Source of the DNA: Nageia nagi
Lineage: Eukaryota > Pinophyta
Direction of reading: 5' to 3'
Assembly (NCBI GenBank): GCA_050084985.1
Contig: JBITNC010000001.1
Coordinates: forward strand, 9,238,001 to 9,302,000
DNA: 64,000 nt
The notes under the pieces are model-generated. The model did no database searches and was not told the origin of the DNA. It saw nothing but the letters and a program-made list of their open reading frames with translations. Shown here piece by piece: positions 34,521-44,116 of this stretch (position 1 is the first letter of the stretch; each line of letters opens with the position of its first letter). A program made the translations under genes and the position numbers.

Positions 34521-37500
34521 CTAGGCTAGATCTAATCCGATACGGGCAGAGTTCCACTCCTTGCTGGTGAGACCGTAGGATTCAATGGTCTCCTCCAAGA
34601 ATGCCATAGTCTTCGGCACGCCCCTGGAGATCATGCCAATAGTACTGCCATTCTTTCGGAAATAACTTTCAATCTTTTTTGATGTTGCCTACATCTAGTG
34701 TCTCCAAATGACCATTTGGCTCTCATGGATGATGGGATGCCCTGTCTTCAGCAAGTTGAAATCGTTAACTTCAAGATGTTCTTGAATCAGATTTTGGGCC
34801 TTTGCCAATACCGCCTCCTTTCTAATGTTGTTATCCTCGTGGGAAGATAACTATTCAACGTGTTAAGGTGTGCTGAAATTTGTGATTTGAGATCTTTGAT
34901 TTCCACACCTTCAACAAGCAGTTTGTAAATTTGGGAAGACAATCTCTCGATGGTGTCCATCACTTCTTTCCTAAGCTGCTCCTTCATCAGTTCCCATCCT
35001 TCATGGAAGGAAGTTTGCCTCTGTAGATCTAAAGGGATGGTGTTAATTTTCTAGAATTCCTTGATGATTTTCTTGCTTGTTGTGAATTCCTTCTTCAACC
35101 TCTTCACCTCCTTTTAGGCTTTGTAGCCTTCCTGCTCCATGATTGCAGCATTCATGTAACTATGTGCTTCTTGGCTGTCAATCCTAGTTTTACAGGCATC
35201 TTGAACGCGATGACCTAGTCCTCTGCCCTCTGAGGATGCTTCTCCTTTGAGTAGCAATGGTTGATGGAGATTTCTTTTCGAGAGGTGGAGACAAAAGTGT
35301 CCACCCTCCGAATCTTCTCCCCATTCGAAAGTTCTTCCTCCTCGTCTTCAGAGCGTAAGTCCTCATCTATGTCTTCGTCATGAGCCGTACTCATGCTGAA
35401 GGCTCTAAGGCAAGCATCCAGGTCAAGATCCAAATGTTTGGTTGCTGGTAGAGGGGGAAACCTTTGAACCAACAATCTTCCTTTATTGATCTTCTTGACC
35501 TCCTTTGCTAGAGTGGTCTGAACTAGGACCATCTCTTTGCCTTGATGCTCCTCTCTGCCTTTGCTTCTTTTTTTGTTCCTTAGTCTCTCCTCCATTTTCC
35601 TCATCTCCTCCATTACCGCCTATAGATATGCCTTTATTCCGAGGTTGGGGAGATCTCTCATGACTCGTCCTCTTTGTGGAGGATTTATGTGAAGAAGGGG
35701 ACTTCTTCCTATGCTCAGCAGGAGAGGTGTTGGATGTAGCCACCTCTCTAGCACACTTTTCTCCAACTATTTGTATGTCATCATGATAGGTACCAACGTC
35801 CACTATGTCATCATCCGAGATGGTTTCAATTTTTGTTTCATCTTTCATCAGGCGTTGAAGCACCTACAGTTATGTCTTCCTGATCAGGCATACTGGTAGC
35901 ATTGTCAACATCATGATCATCTTCTTCTTCTCTCTCGCTGTGGCTTTTTGATTCTTTTCCAGAATCTTCCACCCTACGGTCAGGATCTTCATCAGTTTCT
36001 TCATCGGAAGAAGAAGAGGAACGCTCAGAGCTAGAGCTAGAGCTAGAACTTGGTTGTAGAGGGGGAACTTTCTCCTTGGGACCAGGAGAATGAGCAAGTC
36101 TGGAAGGGATTGCCTTGGTGGTGAATCATTGGCACAAGTCGCATTCATTACATCATCTAGCACATCCGAGGGGAGAGCATGATAACCAGTGTCTCTGAGA
36201 TAAGCCACCACCACACTGCGTTTGCTAGGACCTGGGATGGGTTCCCTCGGGGCTTCTTACCTCTTTCCTACAGGAAGTAAGAGTGTCTTTCCTGGTGAGG
36301 ACGTTTGTGAGCAGGAGAAGGAGACTTGATCCTGAGAGAGACCTTTTCATATCCGAGCTTGGTAGTTCGAGGTCTTTGAGGGGGCTTCTTTGTCTGGAGG
36401 GGAGCCTTTTTCTTGCTTAAAAGAGGATCTATTTGTGCAATCTTTTCTTTATCATGCACGTTCCTAAACTTCTCTTCATTCCCCAAAAGCTTATGCAGAA
36501 ACACAATGGGTTTGTGGAAAGCTGTGTCATAGAAATGTGCAATTATGCCCTTGGGATCGTAGTTCCTAGCGGCAGCTTCCCTAAAGAAGTTATATTGTTG
36601 TAGCTCCTCCCTCATATGGGTTGCCTCAACCCATGTTTGGCATACATACTTGGATATAGAGAGGCAAATTTATGGTGGCATTCTTCTTCTTCCAGACCTT
36701 CTCCTTCAAGAACAAGAGTTGCCTGGCAAACTCCATGAGAATCAACCTTTCACTAGCATACCTTGGTAGGAGTAGGGTTTGCTCATTTGAGCCATAGACT
36801 CCGATATATGTGAAGTCAGCGTCTTGTAGAAAGAAATCTGCATGTACGCTGATGGCTTGAATAGCTGCATCAGAAATCCTCTTCACAACAGACTCCCCTT
36901 TGATATTCTTGTAGATATCATACTCCCGATGATCGATCCTCATAAAAATACTGGAACTTGTTCTAATACCACCATCTCTGGTAAGCTCTTCACATAAGGA
37001 TGTTCTTTTGCCCCAAGTACCTTTCGTCAGCCAACTCCTTGGATCTAACTTTACCATGCAACAACAGGTACACAAGATAAGAGTTCATATAGAATCTCTT
37101 CGAGGAGCCAAAATAGGCTAACTGATGGCGTAGGGCATCACTGATTACCCCATCCCATCGGATAGGTCTCTCCGAACTGATAGCTGCAATGAAACATGTG
37201 AACTCTCTTCTATACTTAACATCATTTTCTTGACTAGTCACCCTCGATAGGAGAGTGATAAATTTTGCCACAACAGGCAGAAATTTCTCTCTTTGTGCGT
37301 TGATCAGTCTTTGTCCTTGAAGGTTTTGATACTCTTCAAGCAACCAAGGTCGAATGTAATCCCCAGGTTGGGCTGTGAAATCATGGAACTGCTCTGAATA
37401 AGCCAATGTATAATCATCCCCATATCTTTTCCAGCTGAAGGTTGCTTCGATTCCATCAGGGGAAAAGTCCATGATCACGTTACCCTATGTGTCTTGCAAC

Positions 37501-37871
37501 ACCCTTTTATCATATTCACACTTCTTGGCTACCTCACTGCATAGGTCAGGAAAAGGTACTGCAAAGGGCATCATAGCGGCATTGAACAAACCGCATGTGT
37601 GGATGAGTTCTTTTGATAAGTCCACTTTGTTGATGGAGGATGTGGAGGCTAATGTCAGGATAGGGTCCGAGTTTCCCCAATCTGTGTCACCAACGAAGAT
37701 ATGTCTCCTCTTGAATTTGGCTTCAGGGAGCTCTGGTTTCTTTTTGTTCTGAAATTCAATCAGGCTTTCTTTCAAAAGCCGAGTCATCTGGCTTTTAGTT
37801 ACATGCCTTTCGAACAACTGGACTTGAACCTTCCTGGTCCTCAATGGAGGTGCTCCGATGTTTGAAGCCAT
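34521..37871 (-). pseudogene. LTR-internal ORF, GL4 copy (about 1100 codons, unknown)
   Basis: The ATG is at 37871, about 390 bp after TATA box P1. Domains in order: a basic N-terminus; a region shared with the GL1 ORF (GDTDWGNSDPI, DGIEATFSW, RPWLLEEY, SRVTSQENDVKYRREF); a segment near 36900-36650 (HADFFLQDADFTYIGVYGS); RNYDPKGIIAHFYDTAFHKP near 36540. Then come a Ser/Glu/Asp-rich linker near 36060-35900, an Arg/Lys/Gln-rich linker near 35700-35560, a probable coiled coil near 35120-34850, and the C-terminus ESYGLTSKEWNSARIG ending at 34521. Lesions are an in-frame TAG at 37485-37487 and frameshifts near 37030, 36640 and in the linkers. It is not Gag, Pol or Env as far as I can see. The arrangement loosely recalls plant transposon-associated proteins of unknown function, which is only an impression. 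Confidence 0.65.
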
Positions 37872-37919
37872 GCAAGAATGTCACTTATCTCCTTCCCCTT
37901 TCAACTCCTGACGTCTGAC

Positions 37920-39320
37920 AATTCTGGGCGCATAGTTTTTGATGAGTGTAAAAGCACAGCTTGAAAAGCATGTAATTGGGCCTAGGGTCAGTTAGTCAAA
38001 TTCCGGAATAAACTTCTTCACTTCAAATCTGGGCACATGGTTTTGGATGAGTGCTTTGAGCACAGCCTCGAAAACATGTGACTAGGATCAGGGTTTGGAT
38101 TGAAATGCCTTAGCTAAAGAGGTTAACTGGATGTGCCATGTTCCCCAAAATCCTTCCTTCTTTGTTGCATGGTTTTGAATGAGTGCCTAAGCATGCATGA
38201 GAAATGGTGCGCCTAGAGAAGATGGTAATTCTGAAATGCAGTGATTGAAATGATTAAGGGGTGAGGGGGTATTTATAGATTCATGTATTGCCAGGTGTCA
38301 CCTCCTAATTGGTCCATTTAGGGGTCAAATAGCGGACCAAGAACAAGGGCGCATGTCTCTTGAAGGTTGTAAAAGCATGTGATGAAAAGCATTCGACTAG
38401 TCCCCTAAGTACTTAGCCAAATTCCAAGCTGAATTGAAGTTCAATCCCTGGTCACACCCTTTTGGATGGGTGCTAAAAACATGTGATGAAAAGCATGCAA
38501 CTAGTCCCCTAAGTACTTAGCCAAATTCCAAGCCGAATTGAAGTTTTAACCTCTTGGTTGTACTGTTTTCGATGAGTGCAAAAGCACAACTTGAAGTCTT
38601 TGTGCCAAGGTTCTAGCATGCTTCCCAAGGCCAAAATTCTCAAGATATCTCAAAAAAATTGCAAGTAGGTCCTTGATCACATGTCCTAGAAGGGGTGCTT
38701 TTCTCCCTTACCTCCACACTCTACTCTAGACAAGATGTCAAACTGAAATAAAGGGGCTGACTTCCTTTTTATGGCCCTTCGGATGGGATAGGTGTCGCCA
38801 TGTGATAGGTGCAGAAAGAGGTCCAATGCATGAGTTTCCACTTGTTAACCCACGGAGTCCAACAGTTAGCCGATTTTCCCTTCATTGATCTAGTCGCATG
38901 GTTTCGGATGGGTGCAAAAGGAGTCATCCAAAAGCATGCGACAAGCTTTGATGCCCAAGAAAATGACTAAGTATTTTTCACCTTGGTCACACCACTTTGG
39001 GTGAGTGCAAGAGGACTCACCTAAAAGCATGTGACAACTCATAGCTCCAAAAAATGCTAAGTATGAAATCTCCACTTTGGTCGCATTGTTTTTGGTGAGT
39101 GCAAAGGACTCACGCAAAAACATGTGACAATTTTTAATATGCTAAGTATAGAAACTGCCACCTTGGTCGCACCTTTTCTGAAGGGTGCAAAAGGACTTAC
39201 TAGGAAACATGTGACAACTTTTCATGCAACAACAAAAATGCTAAGTATGAGAAGGTTTTCACCTTGGTCGCACCTTTTCTGAAGGGTGCAAAAGGACACC
39301 CTAAAAAACGTACGACACGC
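37920..39320 (-). repeat. GL4 array of inverted-repeat units
   Basis: The units are of 84-102 bp, clearest from 38881: starts near 38881, 38983, 39078, 39163 and 39264. Each pairs a GTCGCA-type word with a TGCGAC/TGTGAC-type word about 40 bp later, for example GTCGCATG at 38892 and CATGCGAC at 38934. Two further 102-bp units sharing CTAGTCCCCTAAGTACTTAG lie at 38397 and 38499. They are upstream of P1, so probably U3 control sequence. Confidence 0.7.
38266..38278 (-). promoter_or_regulatory. TATA box P1 in GL4
   Basis: The minus strand reads CTATAAATACCCC, an intact plant TATA box with the LTR-internal ATG about 390 bp downstream and the repeat array directly upstream. Confidence 0.65.
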
Positions 39321-40002
39321 TAAAAAATACTGATTTTCCATTGCAGTTTTGACTAAAGCGAGACACATGAAATGCAAACGGATTCCTACAACATGGAGGC
39401 CTTCAGGATGCCACTAAACATGAAATGCAAGTGATGAAAAATGCAGGAGGAGGCTGGTCGTATGGTTTGAAAGGAGTGCAAAAACACTCATTGAAAAACA
39501 TGTGACAGGCTGTAAAATGTATGATTCTGACTTGACTACCATTAAAATGCAATTTAAACATGTTCCTGATACTAGCCCAAAAGATATGCATTCCCTTTGA
39601 CAAATTTCTTTCATGCAATTTCCTCCTTGTTATCCTAAGGGTCCTCAAAATGCCAAAACTTTTGGGGGGGTGTTGTGTAGGTAAAACAGATTTAATGTCA
39701 CACCCCTTCGCATTATCTTCATGACGGTTCAAGATGTCAAGAATACACAAATGATGCCTCCAAGGATAGACATTCCTTTCTACAACTAAGAGTTTTGGTT
39801 TGGGATGTGCAATACTCCCCTCTAGATCCTACAAATCTGGACATTCTTCTTCAAGGGCTGAAGTTGCAAGAGAGAAATCTCCAATGGCCTTCATACCTTC
39901 ATTTGACATGATATTCTCTCCTTCGCCATTTGTGCCACTTTCCATGTTGGGCTCAAGATCTTCTTCATGCTCTATATCATTTTCATCAATGTGGTCAAGG
40001 GA

Positions 40003-41032
40003 TCAAATGCAATGATCCTCATCCCGTGCGTCCTTTATGCTACATTTTTCCAACTTCGGGCTTTCTTTCTTTTCAATGCTGTCCTCTTCTGTCATAGCCT
40101 TCTTGCAAAATTCTTCAATTTTAGGGTCAACAATCTTTTCCTCAAGATCCATTTCTGATTTCTGATTCACTAGATTCTTCTTCTTTTTAGATCTTGATGT
40201 AGAATCTCCTGATAACCACCTATAGAAGCTCTTTGAGAAGCTCCCTTCTTGATTTCGTGCAATAACACGAATAAATGGTTGTACCAGTTCAAATCTGAAT
40301 TTTGGTTGTAGATCTCTTCTCCCATCATATTGCATGAATGAACTTCTGTCATAAAAATCAGAATTGCTTTCATACCTTTTTGGAGTGTCATTATGGCAGA
40401 TCCAAGTCTCATAATGGTATGAAGGATGCTCTAGAGGATGCACGTTCTTCTCAAAGGTTGAGATCTCTCGGATCGGAAACTCTTCACTCCCCCATGGCTT
40501 TACTTTCTTCCCCAAAACCTCCAAATAATCCTGAAAATTAATTATTGCCCTAAATTCTTCTGAATTTTCCATGTACTCTTGGTGTAGGGTATTCAACTCC
40601 CATGGATCTACAAGATTAGGATCATCCTCTTGACTTGAAAGGAACATGGGCTAGGTCGTTCTAGGCAATGGTGATGAATGGCCAACCAAACTATCTTCTC
40701 CTCCTGGACCTCTTGCAAACCCTGATCTATGCAAAAATGTCAACTCCTCTCAGATCTTGTTTTTGTATAGATCCTGTTCTATGAAAGTGTGGTGAAATCC
40801 TCTCCTCCAAATTTTGCATAGGTCTGTACTCCATTTGTTGAGCAAGCATTTCCCTAGTAGCATAACTCCCACATGCTGAATGAGAAACTCTACTACGCAT
40901 GCCATTAAGCAATTCCTCTCCTTGCTTGACATCTTGTTGATCTAACTCCTTGAGTAATCTCAGCATTACTTCAATATTAATGTCTATGTTCTCCATACTA
41001 ATTGCAGATCTGAAAGGCTTGCTCCCTTCCAT
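40003..41032 (-). pseudogene. Unassigned protein in Gag position of element B
   Basis: An ATG at 41032, 23 bp after the primer-binding site, opens MEGSKPFRSAISMENIDINI. It is followed by a Leu/Gln/Glu-rich helical stretch, and after a frameshift near 40700 by about 210 residues containing DPWELNTLHQEYMEN, FYDRSSFMQYDGRRD and an acidic Lys/Glu-rich end. Its position is that of Gag. I see neither a zinc knuckle nor the copia or gypsy Gag signatures. It could be a highly diverged Gag or a replacement. The 3' end of the coding region runs toward 39694, where GL4 inserted. Confidence 0.55.
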
Positions 41033-41054
41033 CTTCACAGGATGGCAGGATCAA

Positions 41055-41066
41055 GCTCTGATACCA
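41055..41066 (-). other. Primer-binding site of element B
   Basis: The minus strand reads TGGTATCAGAGC, complementary to the 3' end of initiator methionine tRNA, one base after the LTR. Confidence 0.85.
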
Positions 41067-41067
41067 T

Positions 41068-42341
41068 TGTAAAATCCCAAATAATTATCCACGTAAATAT
41101 TAGCCAAACAATAAGCAGTAAATATCAAATTATGCCTCTAAGCATGCCATGAACTGATCTAGGGCATCAAACATGCACCAAGAATCCCAACAACTCACTC
41201 TACAAGTCAAATAACACCTTAATTGTCCAACATCACACACAAGGAAGCAAGATTGCATCAACACACCAAAATATGAGACAAGAAATGGAGATCAAATATG
41301 CCACAACTCATTTAATGATGGAATGATGAGTATAATACAATATAGGCCCTTAAGGGCTCAACGTTGGCTTCCAAGGAGCCAACTAGGGTACATTGATGTG
41401 CAGATATGAACTCTGATGCACATATGTTGTAGAACGACCACACTCTATCACATTTGTGGACGCCTCACTAAAGGGCTTCGTCATAGGCTAGCTCCTAGTG
41501 AAGAGAACAAGTGTGATTTCGGAATACCATTGGATGGATTCAAAGGTGCAGATTGCTATGGACGCCTTAGGGTAGGGCAACCTCATAGCACATGCATTCA
41601 CCTCAATCGCTAGTCAGAAGGTATTCCAAGCCTCCTGGACTCTCCCTGGTCTACATGCCCAAGGGTGCTTGACGTCGCCAAGAATTGAGAAGCTCCAAAG
41701 AGTAAAAAGGGTTTCAATATAATAATCAACATATCTATACAATTATGTGAATCTCCTTTATATAGTTATCTCCCAGATCTCACCTAGGAATCATGCACAT
41801 GCCTCTCTAATCCAACATTGCCTAGGGATGCCAATAATCACATTTAGTGGTCCACATTACAATATCCAATGGCTAGATATGCAATGCCTCATTATTGGAG
41901 ACTAATATTGCATTTACAATTATTAATTGGCCTTGGAATTATGTATTACAACTCATACAAGTGGCTCCCATTATTACTATGATAAAACACACTAAATCTT
42001 CTCTTAATTACCAAGGTCACACCTAAATACAATCCATAACTAACTCATATCCCAAGGATAGGGACCTCACACTTCAAGGGGTCAATATAGAGATGTTCTT
42101 GGATTTTTGTGCGTGGACATGGTATGAAAGACTATTCCCACTAGCAAACTTCAAGAGGCCATAACTCTTTCGTTTCCTGATGAAACTATGTCGTATAACT
42201 TGTCAAAATGCTTCCCACGAGTTGCTCTATCCAATGAAGAAGTCTAATCAACCATCCAAAACTTGTGGCAAACTTTATTTCCAAAAAGCGAACACCTAGG
42301 ATCCCAAATTTCACCAATCTAACCCAAAAGGGCATGTTACA
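41068..42341 (-). repeat. 5' LTR of element B
   Basis: 1274 bp, directly followed in element sense by the primer-binding site. It contains the TATA box at 41753-41765 and the GC-rich block at about 41455-41670. Confidence 0.9.
41753..41765 (-). promoter_or_regulatory. TATA box, 5' LTR of B
   Basis: The minus strand reads CTATATAAAGGAG. In element sense transcription would start about 30 bp further left and run through the GC-rich block into the primer-binding site. Confidence 0.65.
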
Positions 42342-42404
42342 GGTTTAGCTTGTATTTGTAGAGCTTTGGAAGTTTTTTTATGCCATTTTTCAACATCTTA
42401 TTTT

Positions 42405-42502
42405 CCACACTCATCTCCTTTTTTCTTTTGCCACATTCATCTCCATTTCTCTCTTTTTTCTCATCTCCTTTTTTTTTCTCAAATCCTTTTTTCTCTTTTT
42501 AG
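42405..42502 (-). repeat. Polypyrimidine tract in GL3
   Basis: About 100 bp almost free of G and rich in CTCATCTCCTTTTTT words on the plus strand, a long purine run in element sense. It looks like expanded simple sequence between array units. Confidence 0.7.
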
Positions 42503-43320
42503 GGAGGAAAATATAGAAAACCAACGCCTACCTTGAAGAGGGATCTTCTTGGTGTGTTTGGGGAACCTTCAAGAGCAAATATGCTTAATTTTTTATCTCA
42601 AACAATACCCATGTTTTTGTTTTTGGATTGTGCAACTTGGAAAATTTGGAAATTTTGACCTCATAGGCTTGCTAGGTGCATATTTTCCATTTTTACTCAT
42701 GTTACCATAGCTAGAAAATCAGCGGCTAGCTCCCTTTTGTATACTTTTTCCTTTTCTCGAAAATTTCCAAGGCCAATGTGTGTGTATTTGCATTCTCTTG
42801 ATGCACATGCTTTCAATTTTCGATTTTGACCAAGATTGAACCCTTCTTTTGTTAGGTGCAAGTTTTCTCTCTTTGCTTGGGGTGAGAAAAGGTAGAAAAC
42901 TTGGAAAACATGCATGTAGGTAGGGAGAGAGGAGTTTTGGCCATTTTGAGGTGCTTCTTTGAGCAAACTTGCTTGTTTTTCATAGCTCTAAAATACCCAT
43001 ATGCCACAAACTTGATAGTTTGACCTTTTTTAGGCACACAAGCATGCTAGGTACATGATTTCTAATCTTGAGGGGAAAACATGGAAAATCAGCACCTACC
43101 TAGAAGAGGGGTAATTTTGGTGTATTTTGATTGACCTTAAGAGCAAAGATGCTTGATTTTTGATAATCAACAATACCCATATGCCACAATTTTGCTCCAT
43201 CAATTTGCAAATTTCGAAATTTTGTTGTGCATAGGCTGACTTGCTGGACATTATCCCTCTTTGGATGAGAAAACATGGAAAATCAACGCCTAGGGATGGA
43301 ATGAGCATGATAGTAGGAAA
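42503..43320 (-). repeat. GL3 array units, right part
   Basis: About four units of roughly 190 bp. The word GAAAATCAACGCCTAGG (variants at 42518, 42715, 43085 and 43276) is followed by AAGAGCAAAGATGCTTGATTTTT and ATACCCATATGCCACAA. They are equivalent in place and in the GCCTAG word to the GL1 units. Confidence 0.65.
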
Positions 43321-44116
43321 TAAAAAATGTCCAAGTCTAAATGTGATTTCTTTTTCAAGCTCCTCTTGAGGGTATTCTCACATTTTGCATCAAATTTGGA
43401 CAAAAACTTCATCTTTTTTTTTAGGCTCACTTCAACTCTCCTTGAAGTCAACGATACCATAAAAGCTGATTTTAATCCTCTACAGAGCATCTTTGATCCT
43501 TTTCACAAAGTTCCAATCCCAAATATGTCTGATTTTGTCTTTTCTACAATCTCATGCTATAAAGTCTTGAATTTACCATGAAATCTCATCTTATATCTTC
43601 AACATGTGTAACTCTTCATCCCTTGACCATTTTTTAGAGCAAAGGTATTTAATTTCCCATTTTGTGCTTAGCCCATCTTCAGAACTGTGCTCACTGCTTA
43701 GAAACACCATTCTTCAGAATTAGAGATCCTGAAGGCTCCAAAAATGGACAGTCTGACACGCTGAACTGTCTCACAACATCCCATGAATAGACTTTGTGCA
43801 CCATTTTTAGAAATAGCATCCTTATTGAAACACTCATGATCAATCCTCTGTCATTCCAGTCGACTCCCTTCACTGTCTTGCTCAAAACGTGGGTCTCTAG
43901 ATTTGCAAAAATAGAGTCCCCAAAATCTTGTATTTTGGGGTGTGTTATGCGGGCATAACAAGTTTGTGTAATCCATCATTGAGCTGAACATGTTCTTAAC
44001 TTTCTTTAGGGAGTAGAAATATGATTTTGATGTAAGCTTTTATCAATGCATTGGCGATTCGTTCCTTTGTACCTCTCATATAGGAAATATAGGTGATACC
44101 TATGTTTACATCATTG

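Larger units (their letters stand above)
33272..39688 (-). mobile_element. GL4: 6.4 kb solo giant LTR with the longest internal ORF
   Basis: It starts TGTTGGTATG and ends TGTTGTGTAGGTAAAACA. Flanks are GATCT (33267-33271) and GATTT (39689-39693), four of five matching, and the interior of element B is interrupted exactly there. On the minus strand: array of hairpin-type units (39320-37920), TATA box P1 (38278-38266), ORF (37871-34521), tandem pair (34420-34326), TATA-like P2 (33733-33723), edge block (33370-33320). There is no primer-binding site or pol. It is younger than element B, which it interrupts. Confidence 0.8.
30267..42341 (-). mobile_element. Element B: LTR retrotransposon with unusual interior
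   Basis: LTRs are 30267-31549 and 41068-42341 (about 1.28 kb, TGTAAAATCCC...GTTACA), with perfect TSD GGTTT (30262-30266 and 42342-42346). On minus, the primer-binding site TGGTATCAGAGC (41066-41055) follows the 5' LTR. GAGAGGGGAGGCTT (31563-31550) is the polypurine tract. With nested solo LTR GL4 (33272-39688) removed it is about 5.65 kb. The interior encodes Gag-position and later frames that I cannot assign to Gag, protease, integrase or polymerase, so it looks non-autonomous. Confidence 0.85.
25822..43960 (-). mobile_element. GL3: solo giant LTR carrying two nested elements
   Basis: The left edge is TGCTGTGAAG with the shared edge block ACACGTTACTTATTCC (25903-25918). The right edge is GGTGTGTTATGCGGGCATAACA, almost the GL1 terminus. 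Flanks are AGTTG (25817-25821) and AGTTT (43961-43965), four of five matching. After removing C2 and element B with one TSD each, about 3.85 kb remain (25822-27937, 30144-30266, 42347-43960). The 26200-26830 part aligns with GL1 4900-5540, including the P2 box. No LTR-internal ORF survives. Duplicated sequence around 27350 and 30240 means an internal tandem duplication or two overlapping copies cannot be excluded. Confidence 0.65.

Noticed and set aside
41055-41066. tRNA-like word
   Set aside because: Only 12 bases complementary to a tRNA end; it is a primer-binding site, not a tRNA gene. The same holds at 2379, 14450 and 60840.
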